Position numbers and translations under genes: made by a program. From NCBI GenBank assembly GCA_002286715.1, contig NSJX01000004.1:1057803-1121802 (forward strand): DNA of 64,000 bases, given 5' to 3'. Below the pieces are notes generated by a model. It made no database searches. It saw only the letters and a list, made by a program, of their open reading frames with translations, and was not told the origin of the DNA. Within the stretch, counting starts at the first letter, position 1; each line of letters starts with the position of its first letter. Below are positions 47,584-60,326 of this stretch, piece by piece. The stretch is from Dentipellis sp. KUC8613. Taxonomy: Eukaryota > Basidiomycota > Agaricomycetes > Russulales > Hericiaceae.

Positions 47584-48206
47584 ATGTCTTTCCTCGCTCG
47601 CAACACCCGCGCCGTTGCGCGCACGGCCACCAGGAGCCGTTTCTACTCCATCGTCGTTGATGCGCCCCCCGCTGAGTGGGTCGCTAAGCGTGAGGCCATC
47701 AAGCATCACGCTGCTGGTGCGCGCCGTCTCTGCAAATCGTTTCGAATTCCTCTGACCCTGCCTACCTTTCGCTGCAGGCACCACCGACCTTTGGCGCCGC
47801 ATCAGGTATGAACAGATAAAGTGATAGTATTGGTTTCATCTCCTGAGTGCTGACTTTTCCTCTACAGCCTGTACGTCTGCATCCCCGGTGGTGAGTTATA
47901 CCTTGGTGCCCTTCGTTCACGTGTATCTGATACACTCTCTTCGACAGCTTTCGTTGTCGCCGCCTGGGTTCGCAACGTCGAGGCCGAGCACGCTGAGCAC
48001 ACCGAGCACGCCAAGAAGGCCAACGGTGGGGAGCTGCCCGCAATCCCCGACTACGAATATCTCAACAGGCGTGTCAAGCCCTTCCCTTGGGGCCAGAACT
48101 CTCTTTTCTTCAACCCTCATGTGAGTTCTACTTCTCCCTACCCCACTGGGCATCCCAACTCAGATTACGTCGCTCCTAGGTCAACAAGAACATGTCGGAG
48201 GAGTAA
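47584..48206 (+). CDS. COX13: cytochrome c oxidase subunit VIa
   Basis: Five exons (47584-47716, 47778-47805, 47868-47890, 47948-48120, 48180-48206) give 127 aa. A basic presequence (MSFLARNTRAVARTATRSRF) is followed by the single TM helix with GTTDLWRRISLYVCIPGAFVV-type sequence. The intermembrane-space part contains EYLNRRVKPFPWG and SLFFNPHVN, both COX6A hallmarks. It is a nuclear-encoded accessory subunit of complex IV. Exons 2 and 3 are only 28 and 23 nt. Confidence 0.92.
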
Positions 48207-50168
48207 TTGGTCTCACTATCTGGATGCCTTACAATAATCAGAATTGTGGTTCTACAATTTGAGTAGTTGTTGTGGACTGAAGGCGAGAAAAGTGACTGAT
48301 GGAGAGGTTCATCTCGACCACTGCCGATGGACGGGATGATTCTAGTCCCATTCGAGGTGTTCTGGCCAAGGCTTGCCGTGATCTAGTGGTGATCGAGCCC
48401 TTGGGAAGCGAACCGCGCATAAAACTCTGGAACGCCTAGGGGGCAATGAGATTCGACCATCTCATGACGCAATGACAATACACAAAACTGCTGTGTCTAG
48501 AAAGCGGTCTTTGTGACTTCACGCATCTTTATGTACGCGCTCAGGGAAAGTTAGCGCGCCCTGGGCATCTGCATCAGTCCCGCACCCTTCTCAATTGCAT
48601 CCAATGGCGCGTCGCTCATTTGCCTGCTACCATGGCATCTGCACGACGCGTTAGATGCGTCATCCCTCACTAGCTTCACTGACCGCACGCGACTGCGAAG
48701 TGCAGCGGTAGGTGAAAGGATTGGAGCTGCCAGCTAGTCTCCGCAGCTGACCTCGATAAGGAAGATAGTCGTTCCTTATTAGAGGTCTGCCGCCATTTCG
48801 TGAGGGTTGGCTGGAGGTCAGGATTCGGAGGTTGCCGTGCTCGACAACGCTCTCGAATGTCGATGCCGACCGATGCCGTGTATGCCGATGTGTGCCGTCT
48901 AGATGGATAATTATTAATAATGGTTTTCCGTGAATCTCGAACGAGAAGTTCATAATGAGATTATAATTGTTTTCTTCATACAGGCGAAAAAAGCGGCGAG
49001 AAAGGCTTGACCAGAGAGCACGGAAGCTCCAGATGAAATCAGTCACATAGCCCACTAGACTATCATGCCAACGTGAGGTTAGTATTCTGAGAATCCATGA
49101 GGTGATGTGAAGTAGGCAGGATCAGGAAAGAAAATGGTTAAGGTAGGACTCGAACATCGCGTTTGCCAATGCAGAGACCGCAGCATAATCCCTTAAGCCA
49201 CGGTGCATACATACTTTTGCTTCCAAGCATCTAATGACGTGCATGAACGACCGTGTCCACTTGGAAAATTTAAAGAAATTCCGCAAAGGTTCAAACGTCC
49301 CGCCTAATGCGAAGACCACGCTGTAAGCCGCTAAGCCATCTGCACACGCGTAGATTGCTTCTAAGTATATGATAGCGTGTGGATCAAATCACATTGGAAG
49401 AAAAATCACATAGGCGGGATTCGAACGTCTCACCACCCCGCGGCCGCTTGCGCTGACGCAGAAGACCGTTCAGCTACGCACACATGTTATTTGTAAGAAC
49501 TCCGTGTACCATGAAGTGCGCGCACCGTAAGCTGCGACATCAAGCTGTTTCTTGCCATCCGAAATATCTGCTGTACACTTGAGCTGCCAATCATGACTGT
49601 TTGAACATGTAGGTATGTGGTAAAAGAGTGTTTTGGATTGGTTGGAGACCATCTGCTATCTGGCATGACCGGGACTTGTACATAGGATAAGGCGATGGTC
49701 AATAGATATCGGCTTAGATTTCCGAATACCTCCCCGTGTTGCTCACGTGCTCTGCAGATAACTACATAGCTAAGGTATAACATCCCTTTGAAACCCAGCC
49801 AACACCGCCAGCAGTCTAGTCCCAATAAGGTCCGTGAGAATGACCATATATGGGATGAAGGGGGTGCTCCTGCGAGCCCATAGAGATTTGGTTGCAGACT
49901 AGCTGCCAGCCATGTCGCGTAAGTAGACGTGTTGGCCGATCGTTCTGGTGCGGCATTTGCGGCTATCCTGCATAGAACCCTGCGGAATGCAACTCGAGTA
50001 CAACCGTCAAATGAGTAGTAGGCTATTATTTCTTTTTCTCTTCCCCGCGGGAAGGGACTGTCGCGAACCACGTGATATGACGAGGCGCTTGGACGAAAAA
50101 GCGTCTCATCTTGCAAGGACTAGTGAAGCGCCGATCTAGTTCAGAAAGCAAGCAAGTACCTATCCAAC
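48207..50168. other. gene-poor region with repeat remnants
   Basis: Nearly 2 kb without a protein I can support. It holds a short GATGCCG-rich stretch around 48860-48900, AT-rich sequence near 48900-48980, and degenerate tRNA-like repeats at 49137-49483. A 209-aa minus-strand ORF (49487-50116) has no recognisable domain and looks incidental. The final part is the promoter of the epimerase gene. Confidence 0.5.
49137..49483 (-). repeat. three degenerate tandem tRNA-like repeats
   Basis: On the minus strand, three units of about 130-145 nt each carry a box-B-like segment (plus strand: ACTCGAACA near 49148, GGTTCAAACG near 49289, GATTCGAACG near 49418). Each also has a box-A-like TGGCTTA/TAGCTGA about 50 nt away and a GCTTCYAAG spacer between units. 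None folds into a proper cloverleaf, because the T-stem does not pair. They resemble pseudo-tRNAs or a tRNA-derived SINE in tandem. Confidence 0.45.
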
Positions 50169-51260
50169 ATGCCTCGGGCCATCATTTCTCCTTCCGTCCT
50201 TGCCTCTGACTTCGGTCAGCTCAACGCAGAATGCAAACGCATGATCAAAGGCGGCGCTGAATGGCTACACATGGGTACGTTCTGGCCCAATCTACGCTGC
50301 CAGACACCCAACGATCGAACTGAAGTTTCGTATCTTCTGGTCTGAAGATGTCATGGATGGGTGAGTCCCGATGGCCTGTGGCTGGAGATCCTGGCTGATC
50401 GCGCTGTTGCAGGCATTTCGTGCCGAACATCACCATGGGTATGAATCTCGCACGGTGAGACTTCAGAAGTAGCTCGTAACAGTCTACCGCCGCAGGTGCC
50501 CCCATCCTTGCATGCGTGTCCAAGGGTGTGCCAGGCATCTTCATGGACTGCCATATGATGGTTGCCCAACCCGAGAAGGTGCGCCTAGCGAAGGCACCAC
50601 TCTGTACCACACAGCCCAACATATTCTTTATTCTAGTGGGTGAAAGACATCGCGGAGGCAGGCGGTGCCCTCTACTGCTTCCACATCGAGGCAACCAGTA
50701 AGTCCAGCGCTGTATCTTCATCTTCAACCATTCGTTGATGTTCACCATCCATTCAGCGGACCCCGTCTCGCTCATCCACCTGATCCACGAGCACAAGATG
50801 CGCGCCGGCGTGGCGATCTCGCCCGACACGCCCTCCACCGCCATCTCGGACGAGGTCGGCGAGTTCGCAGACATGCTGCTCGTGATGACCGTCTACCCTG
50901 GTACCCAATCCCGATTTTCTGCATACCGCGGACATAGTCTCACCATGCGCGACCAGGCCGCGGCGGACAGAAGTTCATTGAGCGCTGCGTACCGAAGGTC
51001 GCCGAGCTCCGCGCACGCTTCCCCGACAAGGACATCGAGGTTGACGGCGGTGTCGGCCCCAAGACGATCGACGTCTGCGCCAACGCCGGTACGTCAACTC
51101 CCGAAATACGTGCGCGTACGTGCCCTATGCTGATGATCGCCTAGGGAGCAACGTCATCGTCGCGGGCACCGCGATCTTCGGAGCGGCCGAGCCAGAGCAG
51201 GTCATCGCAGGCCTGAAGGCCACCGTGAACACTGCGCAAGCCAAGGCTGCCTCGAAGTAA
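50169..51260 (+). CDS. RPE1: ribulose-5-phosphate 3-epimerase
   Basis: Eight exons (50169-50274, 50348-50360, 50412-50437, 50496-50578, 50637-50697, 50757-50900, 50957-51088, 51145-51260) give 226 aa. The protein is a TIM barrel: IISPSVLASDFGQLN, HMDVMDGHFVPNIT (metal and catalytic Asp), MDCHMMV, CFHIEAT, EVDGGVGPKT (second catalytic Asp) and AGTAIFG. It interconverts ribulose-5-P and xylulose-5-P in the pentose phosphate pathway. The phosphate loop reads YPGRGGQKF rather than the common PGFGGQKF. Exons 2 (13 nt) and 3 (26 nt) carry the active-site DVMDGHF segment. Confidence 0.92.
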
Positions 51261-51880
51261 TAACGGATACCGAATAGAACGTTGATAACCAACCTGAACG
51301 GAGATGCAGCCTATGAGACGGAAGTTGCTTTACCAGTGTATCGAAGTAGGAAAGACACATAGAATTTATCGCGGAAACGACGAAGCAGTGTAGAATAGTC
51401 ATGGCTATTATATATCCATTGTGCACGGTATGAGGCATGGTGTGTTTGTCAATACATCGTTTAGAGAGCTGCTCCGAATCGTAAGGTAACCGCAACCACC
51501 CAGCTCGACCACCGCGCAAGCGCAGCGCCGGCGAGGCCTCTGCGCAGCATTATGGACATGATGATATGAATAAGAGACAAGCAGCGGAACACGCGTCGGT
51601 CGACCGGCGTTAAATAAATTGCGATTTCGATGTCTAGGTGAAGATAGGACAGATGCCAGCATGAGTAGGTGGTGGAGTTGGAGCGAGCGGAGGCGCAGGT
51701 GGCGGGGGAGGAGAATGAGAGACCTCGGGTATCATTATTGGGTGAAGGCTACGGTGGATGCTCATGCCCGCGGAACGTGCTCCACCACACACAGCACGCC
51801 GCGGTACCACATATTGAATGCAATATATCCAAGGCGCGATGCATCACGTCGCTACGGTACAGGCGCAAGGTGTACCCAGG
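51261..51880. other. intergenic, convergent 3' flanks
   Basis: Lies between the stops of two convergent genes. No ORF resembles a known protein and I see no repeat. Confidence 0.5.
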
Positions 51881-54291
51881 TTACCACTGCAACCACTCGC
51901 CATACATATTAGGGCGCTCCCCGCGGATGTAGGCTTCGAACGTGCGCTTGAGAACAGTGGCCCAGTCCAAGTCGCGCTTGTCTTCTGATACAATGTCTGG
52001 CGGCAGCTCGACAGTGCTATTCGTGGCCAAATCGCCAAGTCTGGCGAGACGTTCCCCATCCATGAACCGAGCACCAAGGTCGGGATAATTCCTCGAGGGA
52101 TCGAACGGTTTCCACCTATACAACACAATATCGTTATAACCAATCGCACGACGCGTAATGGAGGTACTTACCAGAAGTTGTGGAAATGGTAAGAATAGGC
52201 ACCGCGGAAGAAGCCTTCGAACCCGAGGGCAGCAGGTGGTCCACCGTTCCTGGCTGGAGTATCGAAGAACTCTCCAAACCTAATTTCAAGGCACTGTCAG
52301 TCTTACTGGTACTCAAAAATAATGAGAAAAAAATGCGTACTCAGTGAAGTAAGGCTGAGGAGGACGATCACGTTGATAGTATTCCGTGTTCAACCACGCA
52401 GAGTCAAACAGCGCATCGGGAAGGCGAAGCAAGAGGCCCTCCAAGTACGCATCCTTGGTGTATTTGGACACTGTCATGGGGTGGAAGTCCAGTCCGTTCT
52501 TGAGCGCGGTGCGGAACAAGAACGTGCCGAGGGCTGAATTCTTGTTCATCCGAAGCACAGCAGTGTTGTATTTCTCAAGACGCGACCAACGGTACGCGAA
52601 AGCGCCCTTCCAGCCCCAGAGCTCTTCCCAGTCGCGGAGGAAGATGGTGTCGGCATCCAAATACACACCTCCGAACCGATGGCAAAGTACGAAACGCGCC
52701 ATATCCGACAGAATGACGGACAGACGATCGTACGAGGAAGCCGACTTGGAGCCAAGACGGTTCAACATGTCATCGTCATCCTTTTGCTGCGAGACCTTCG
52801 TCGGCGACGCGTTGGCCTGGGTGCCATTGACAACCTCGCCGGTAGCCTCGACAGCTTCCTGAGCAGCCTCTTCCTTCTGTGGAACCTGGATGATGTGGCC
52901 ACCCGAGTTGAACAGCGTGTCCTGGAATGTCCTCCACTCGTGCTTGATCTCCGGAATGCCGTCCAATTGCTCCGTAGTGTTCCATAGTTTGAATGTAATG
53001 ACATCCTTGAAGCGCGGATGCAGGAAAGGAGACGCCCAAGGACTAGACTTCAGCTGCTCGAACATGTCGTGTAATGCGTTCGGATTGGGGATAGACGCCG
53101 CGGGGCCCGGGTTGATCCAGAGCCAGAACTTGGGCCTGCAAGCAAGCGCATCGGGGTCATCTTCATGAGCATTGAGCCTGAGGTTCTGCGTGAAAAGGTA
53201 GGACATCAGAGCGAGATACGGCTTGTCTGTGAAGGGTCCCGTCCAGAACATGTGGAACAGCCGGGGGTTCTCAGGATCACAGGTGACCGGAAGCGTCTTG
53301 TAAGGGTGATGCTGCAGTGTAGGCGGAAGCTGCACGGAAGGTTCCCATTCCACGCGAGGCTTCTTGTACAGGCCAGCATTGGGGTCCGCAGGAGCCGACG
53401 GTTGGATGAGGCCGTCGAAGCCTGCCTTGGCCAGATACACCGAGTCGCTGTATCTCTCGACATCGCCCTCCTCCATATAGATGTACTTCCATTCGTCCAA
53501 GTTCCCTCTCCGGATGCGAGCTGAGTTATCGAGGCCTCCGCCCAGTCGGAGGACCTCTAAGCAATCACGAACATACTGCGTGAATAGGGTCAATACTGCG
53601 GCTGACAACCCCCGCAAATGCAACGCGGTTCATACCTTTCCTGTAGAAAAATCACATAGATCCATAATCACGTCCAGATCCGCGACGCTTCCCGGTACTG
53701 GTCTGGGCGGGTACGCAACATGGGGCGGCCGCGCCTGAATATCCAAGTATGCGCGCTTCGGTCCGCGCCCAATCGTCTCCGACACATGTGCGCTTGGAGG
53801 CCTGAAGCGCGACGGAATCGTCACTGCCTTCTTCGTGGGGGGCAGCGCAGGGTTAATGGGTGGGTGTGTCAAACCGATGGCTTTTGGGACTGAAGACGAC
53901 CAGTCAGCCGCACGCTTTCGCGAAAAAGGCGTCAGATGCACTCACTCTCGCGCGTGCTCGGATAGTGCCCGCTCTCAACCTCCCACCGCCATATCTTCTG
54001 CAGGTCCTCGCGGCCGAAGACAAGTGTCGACGGATCGCCGGGGAAGAACGGCGGCGACCACGGCTTCTCCTCTGTGCTGAAATGCCTGCTCAGCATGAAC
54101 ACAGTGCCAAAGAACGAAGCGCAGGCGAGCAGCAGGAGAAGCATGCCGCGTCGTCGGCCGAAGCGTGTGATGGTGCGGTTGTGGACGTAGGGAAGGTTGG
54201 GGAGGAAGAGGCGGAGGCGGCGGTTGCGCACGCCGGGGATGGGGAGGGAGAGGGAGATGACCCATGAAGAGGATTTTGAGTGTCGCGACAT
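51881..54291 (-). CDS. DXD-motif glycosyltransferase, type II membrane protein
   Basis: Five exons (complement of 53946-54291, 53636-53889, 52341-53575, 52172-52279, 51881-52115) give 725 aa. A cytosolic basic tail ends at RTITRFGRRRG, followed by one TM helix (MLLLLLACASFFGTVFML), so a Golgi type II topology is likely. The catalytic region has FWTGPFTDKPYLALMSYL and GGVYLDADTIFLRDW, whose D-A-D is the nucleotide-sugar/metal-binding DXD of the Gly_transf_sug (GT32-like) family. It ends with NFWWKPFDPSRNYPDLG. Donor and acceptor are unknown. An in-frame ATG at 54564 would add 91 low-complexity residues; 54291 is preferred. Confidence 0.82.
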
Positions 54292-54658
54292 CTTTTCCTG
54301 GATAGCGCTGGAGAAGGTGGGGAGACCATTAGGCGTCCATGCTTTTTCGCGAAAGCCATTGGCTCGCGGAGGAGCGGAGAAGAGGACGGACATGAGGGCG
54401 TTGCGCGCGACGGCGGTCGCAAGGCGCGTCGCGGGCGGGAGGAACGGCGGGAACTTGGAGGAGGAGGAGGAGAGGAGGGAGGCGGGACGGTGGCTGAGGA
54501 GAGAAACGAATCGTGGCAGCCGTTGCAGACGCCGCCCAGCTCGCGGCGCTTGTCCGAATTTCATCTCAACCCGACATCCTCGACCGTGGGAAATTCACAG
54601 CTTTCTAGTTCTATCACTCCAATTACTCTACTTGACATCTTCCTACAACATTTATTGC

Positions 54659-57039
54659 CTAGTGTGCCCCCAAATCCTGCATCTCCAGGTCTGCCGCATC
54701 CGTCGGCACCGTCAGAATCCGCATCGTGTTCGTGTGGCCAAGGCCGCCCTTCCAGCCCTGCACCGCGATGACCGTCGAGCCGGGCTTGATCAAGTTCAGC
54801 GACAGCACATTGCGCAGACCAAACCGAATGCGGTTGTCGACCTGTGCCACATCCATCATCAGCACTTCGAATGAGGAACAAAAAATGTCTGGGATACATA
54901 CGTCCGTCTGCCACTGCGAGCTCGAGATGCCGCGCGGCTCCTTGTACCAGAACGGATAGCAGCCACGGTGGAGGTGGATTTGGCGCGCCGTCTGCTCGTT
55001 GCGAGTGACTGAGAGTGGCATGTTTAGCAAAGCTGTCACACTGCATTTCACCGAACTAACGCACCAGTGATGATAGGGACACTAGGGCGGTACTTCGAGA
55101 TCAGGCGAGCGGTGTTGCCACTCGTGGAAAGTACGAGGATCGCTGCAGCATTCTGCTCGGCCGCAGCCGCGACCGCAGCGAGCGCGACAGTCTCCACGGT
55201 CCCCGTGGGCCGGGGCTGCGCGTTCCGAATCTCGTCGTACAGAGGGGGGTAGCAGATAGCCGCCTCTGCAAGGAGGCAGGTCTCCGCCATCATAAGAACT
55301 ATGTCCGCATACGTTAGACATGTGATGCATACACGACGAACGTGGACCTTACCTGACTCGATGGGGTAGGATCCCTTTGCAGTCTCGCCGGACAACATCA
55401 CGCAGTCTGCGCCATCCAGGACAGCGTTGGCGACGTCGCTGACTTCAGCACGGGTGGGCCTCGGGTTGTACTGGAAAACATAAGGATGAGGACAGAAACG
55501 CGGCAGTCAGATGGGCAATGTAGTTACCGTCATCGACTGTTAAATGAACTTGAATCAGTAACGAGCATACCCTCGAACAAGCAAACCAACACACCTCAAG
55601 CATCTGAGTGGCGACAATGACAGGCTTGCCAACCATGTTGCACTTCGCGATCATCATCTTCTGAGCCAAGAACACCTGGCTGGCAGGGATCTCGATACCC
55701 AAGTCACCACGGGCAACCATGACACCGTCAGTCTCCTTCAAGATCTCGTCAAAGTTCTGCACGCCCTGCTCGTTCTCAATCTTCACGATAATCTTGATGT
55801 TGGCGCCCTCGGGGCCAAGGACAGCGCGGATATCCTTGACGTCCTGCGCGCGGCGGATGAACGACGCGAAGATCATGTCCACGCCATTGCGAACACCGAA
55901 CTTGAGGTCATTTTTGTCCTTCTCCGACAGAGCAGGAAGGTCGACGGGGGTCTTGGGCAGGTTGACACCCTTGCGCGACGACAGGGTGCCGTTGTTGATC
56001 GCACGGACCTGCACCTTGTTTCCATCGATGGCCAGGACGAGAAGTGAGAGAATGCCTGGCGACAATTGCCTGTCAGGCTGTCCACAGAGCAAGTGAAGCG
56101 AACTGCATACCGTCATCGACGAAAATCAGCTTGCCGGGCGCAGTGACCTTGGGCAAGTTGGCCTGGAGACATTATATTGAGTATACGGACAAGCTAGAGC
56201 CAAGACCTTAAACTGACATAATCCATGTAGAGGACCTTGTCATCGCAGATGTCCTTGTACTTGGGATCCGTAGACACGATGAACTCATGACCAGCCTTGA
56301 TGGCAATCTACGTCCAAAAATAATGTCAAATGGGGAGAAAGCCATTGACTGCAAATGAGCTCACGTCTTGGCCATTCCTCATCAAGCCCGTCCGAATCTC
56401 AGGGCCTTTCTGTGTGAACACACAGAAGCATCAGCCAACTCAAATCCTCGCGCCAAAATGCCGTACTGACCGTGTCCAGCGCAATCGCAACGGGACGGCC
56501 CTCGGGGTGGGCTGTGCACAACAGCTAAGTATCCAGCCGCACAAAAAACATGCATATATGCGCACCCGCGACGGCCTTGCGGGTGTTGTCGATGACGCTC
56601 TGGTGGTACTCATACTCGCCATGCGAGAAGTTCATGCGCACTGGACATGTATGCCAATAAACATGTGATAAGCAAAGATATCGGGACGCGGGGGTGAGAT
56701 CGCACTGACCGATGTTGACACCCGCACGACGGAGCTCCGTGAGCTTTTCGACGGAGTTGGTCTTCGGACCTGAGCACGTATAAAAGAGGCCTCAACATCC
56801 CGCCATCAGATAGCCGTGCGCGCTGCGACATACCGATCGTCGCGATAATGGACGTCTGCGGAGACGAACAGTGAACGCAGATCAGCATACATGAAACTCA
56901 GACCGCTCGTTGCGCAACGCATACGCACTTTGCGAAGGTACTTGGTGGCCTCGGTGGGCTGCGGCGCGGTGGTGGGGTCGAGGGTCGCATTCCACTCGAG
57001 ACGGGATCGGATACCATCGGTGGGGAGATAAGCTGCCAT
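54659..57039 (-). CDS. PYK1: pyruvate kinase
   Basis: Fourteen exons (complement of 56929-57039, 56834-56855, 56710-56769, 56566-56640, 56471-56511, 56365-56409, 56218-56307, 56111-56162, 55595-56055, 55528-55536, 55353-55470, 55065-55298, 54902-55008, 54659-54841) give 535 aa. Motifs: [64 protein letters not shown] and [12 protein letters not shown]. This is the last glycolytic step, PEP plus ADP to pyruvate plus ATP, and a single allosteric enzyme in most fungi. A 9-nt exon (55528-55536) encodes Ser-Met-Thr of the conserved [15 protein letters not shown]. Introns are dense in the first half. Confidence 0.95.
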
Positions 57040-57633
57040 TGGGGGTGTTTTGCGTGTAGAGTGGCAGAGACAAGGCTTTCGGGCGGTGGGGGTATCTGTA
57101 TAAAGACGAGCGGAGCTAGAGTGGCGACGCAAACGTCAGGCGAGCTCAGAAATCGGACGACGGACAAAGGCAGCTGCGGAGTCACAAGCTATAAGTACGG
57201 GGTATCAGACGCGCGGTCCGAGTGCTTATCAAAATCGATGTACGGCACGACCTCCAAGTGCGGAGGATTTGTACTTACGCTGTTGTTCGGGGCGAATGCT
57301 GAGACGCGTCTGCTCAAGAGCAAAGTGCGGCCAAGGACTTATCTACTGTGCAATCAGCCCAATGCAGCGCGAGGAACGTTGGGGCTTGATGAAACGCACT
57401 GGGGCGAATCGGTGCAGGCGCGTGCGTCGCGCTCGGATTTGTGCACGGACCCGCTCTCCGCCAATCGCAGCAAACATCGATAGCAGTGACTTGATTAGTC
57501 CGACAACAGCCATCCGCATACTACAACCGTCAGGAATATACCATACGTATAACATCCAAGGAAACGACACAAGAAAGCGAAGAGACAAACCAAAAGACAG
57601 TCTGATAGTAATACTTCTCCACAGAACACAATC
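57040..57633. other. pyruvate kinase promoter and CSL gene 3' flank
   Basis: No gene seen. TATA-like sequences occur near 57110 and 57190 on the minus strand, but neither can be called with confidence. Confidence 0.4.
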
Positions 57634-60170
57634 CTACATCACGCGCAGAGTCCACCCATGCAAGCCGCCGTCCGCCGCTGCCGCCGCCTGCGCAGCTGCA
57701 AGCCAGCCCGTATCGATGCTACCAGCCCCGGGGTTTTGCGGATTTTGCCCAATGGCGCTAAGGTCCATGTTCTGAAACACGTTCTCGCATGCAATCGTAC
57801 GCCCTGAGTGGTACCCCACGCCATCTGCCGAGCGTATAAATAGGAGGGGAAGGCCACGTCCCGAGATATGCGGCGGCGCTATGGTGGTCCCGATCCCCGA
57901 ATCCTTCTCCCCCGGCGCGGACCTTGACTCTTCGTCCTGTCCTTGCCTGTCACCATCCGCGGAAGCACCGTTCTCGTCGCCATCATTTCGCTGGCCTGGC
58001 GACATCGTATCCTCCTCGATCGCCCTGATGATGTCGCCAATGGGTGGCAATTCGGCGATGACAATCGAGTGCAACGAGTGCGTCGGAAAATATCTCGGTT
58101 GTGACATCGCTGCCTGTGCCTGTGCGGCTGCTTCTGCCTGCGCTGGGTCGATCGAAGGGCTTCCTCCCTCCGGGCCAGGAGGCACGGCATGAACGAACGG
58201 GTTCACCGACGTCAGGGGTCCCGCCGGCCCGCTCTGGTACAGGCGTAGAGGTAAAGGTCCGAGATTGCCAAGGTATACATCCAACGGAGTCTGCACGCGT
58301 GTCTTCGGGTGGTCATAGAAGAAGTTGGATATCGTCATCTCGAGAGAATTCCCTGCTGGCCGATAGATAGGGGCAGTGAATAGTGTCGGGAACGGTGTGA
58401 TAGGCATTTCCGGCACTACTTCATTAGATCCAAACGCATCGAAGAAGGTATATTGGAATTTCGCTGGAGTTTCTTCCGTCAGCTCTGCTCGGCGAAGATG
58501 GTGGTAGGTCTCTTACAGATACCAACAATCGTCCAGCATAAATAATCGTCCACCTCATCTGTCACGATACGAACGCCATCCTTGACCTCCTCACGTACTC
58601 GAGGCGACTGGAAAATCAGTGGATGTGTACCGGGCTGGCTGGAGGGGGGAGTAATGGGAGGGGGAGCGCCTGGCTGAGCACCAGGCAGCGGACCAGCAGC
58701 GGACAGGTAATGGCGAGCGCCATCAGGGTTGATTCGCTGAAGCGCAATCTTCTGCATTTGACTGACCGGGCCACCATCATCTGGCACAATCTTCCCTTTG
58801 TCCACCTTGCGGATGATGAGTGGGGCTGTCGAAATACCAGTCTGTGCGTCAGTCAGGATGACTTCGCAACCGTAGGTCACAGGCGACTGTGCTGCATTGA
58901 CGATGGCAGTTAGCTTCGATTAAGTGTAAGATGCATTACCTTGTCTAATGAGGACTCACGATGGGAATGCACATCTCCTGGCTTGATGACCAAGTTCACA
59001 CTAAATGCCGACCACGAGACGTTGCTGGCACACAGCTGATTCTGGTCGATAGTCATATACTTTGTCCGCACCGTTTGCGAATTGATTCGGTTGAACAGGG
59101 AAATGGGGTTCCCTCCCAATATACACGATGCCGTGTTGCGGGTCTTCGCTGTCTTCTTGGACGGCTTCGAGATGATGGTGATGGGCGCTGAGTCAAATGT
59201 AGCCCAAGTGCGACCAGGTGGCGATTGTCCCCCTTCAGGAGTGGCAACTACGTGTTGTGGCTGCTCCGCTATGTCAAGAGATAACAAGAAACTCTTGGCC
59301 TTTGCGGTACCGCTGACATGGAGGAACTTGAAGCAAGCAGACATGTGGGCATCCAATGACGACTTCTGCTCGAAGGAGCGCTCTCCCATCTCGGACACGA
59401 CGCTCATGGAGAGCTGCTGCTGCCGCATTCGCCATAGAGGGCCCTCTATGTGGACGACGGGCGGTGGACAAAGGAAACGCTTCTCGCTACCGTAGGACTT
59501 CTGCGCGACGGCCGCGTGAAGGCAGATGACGGTGGTCATGGGGACAACGCGAGAGGGATCCTGGGAGACATGATCGCGAACAACACGCCGGATTTTAGGA
59601 TGGGGATCCTCGGATGGGTCCGAGTCGTCGTGCTTGCGCTTGCCGGCGGCCTGCGCGAAACGCGTCAGCACGTGACCTGATGGGTTATGCGGAATACGAA
59701 GGGAATCAAAGAAAACTAACCACCCTGCTTGTTGGGAGCTCGTGGAGTGCAGGCGGGAGCATGACGGGCCACGGCATAGGCAAACCCCCTTGCGGAGGAT
59801 ACGGAGGCTGCTGTTGCTGCGGCGGGTGCTTGCTGGAGGAAGCTATGACTGCTTGGAGAGAAACGTCGGCCCCTGGAGGGGGAGGGGGAAGATGATGGTT
59901 CGAAGATAAAGAAGGGTGGACAGGGGGAGGAGAGTGTGAGTTGGACTGCGGAAGATTGGAAGCCTGAGACGCGTTCTGTGCCGAGGAAGACGCGGTGGAA
60001 GGGTTGGCAATCGCGTTCACGACGGATTCGATGAGACTTGCGTGGTTGTCGTTGGGATGGGGGGAGGGGGAATGATCGAGGTGTGGGTGAGGGGAGTTGT
60101 TTTGAGGCGGAGAGCCAGCCATCTGAAGAGGATGGAGGTTGTCGAGAGGGAGGGGGTGGACAGTCCTCAT
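57634..60170 (-). CDS. CSL-family (CBF1/Su(H)/Lag-1) transcription factor
   Basis: Four exons (complement of 59721-60170, 58960-59650, 58517-58891, 57634-58463) give 781 aa. The Pro/Ser/Gln-rich N terminus is disordered. The LAG1 DNA-binding Rel-like domain begins with TVICLHAAVAQKSYGSEKRFLCPPP. The beta-trefoil follows (NQLCASNVSWSAFSVNL, GCEVILTDAQTG, PLIIRKVDKGKIV), then the C-terminal Rel-like part (FQYTFFDAFGSNEVVPEMPITPFP). Fungal CSL proteins (Cbf11/12 in fission yeast) work without Notch, in adhesion and lipid or cell-cycle control. An alternative start at 60122 (MAGSPP) would drop 16 residues. The intron 1 acceptor at 59651 is the only one that gives an open frame. Confidence 0.88.
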
Positions 60171-60326
60171 CCTGAGCCGTGAGAGCTCTCGTCGCTGTGT
60201 GGGAACGTTTGGGGGTGAGTGGGAAGAATCGCAAGTCCCACGTGTAGGCCGTGAGAGCTTCTCTGTTTATACTCGCCACTCCCGGACCCCGCCACTCCTT
60301 CCGGGGTCCTGCTTATGTACACGCCC

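Noticed and set aside
49408..49483. Functional tRNA gene
   Set aside because: Box-A and box-B-like segments are present, but the T-stem and acceptor do not pair and no anticodon arm is convincing.
49487..50116. 209-aa minus-strand ORF
   Set aside because: No domain, repeats or homologue recognised, and it lies in the repeat-rich gap. It is best explained as a chance ORF.
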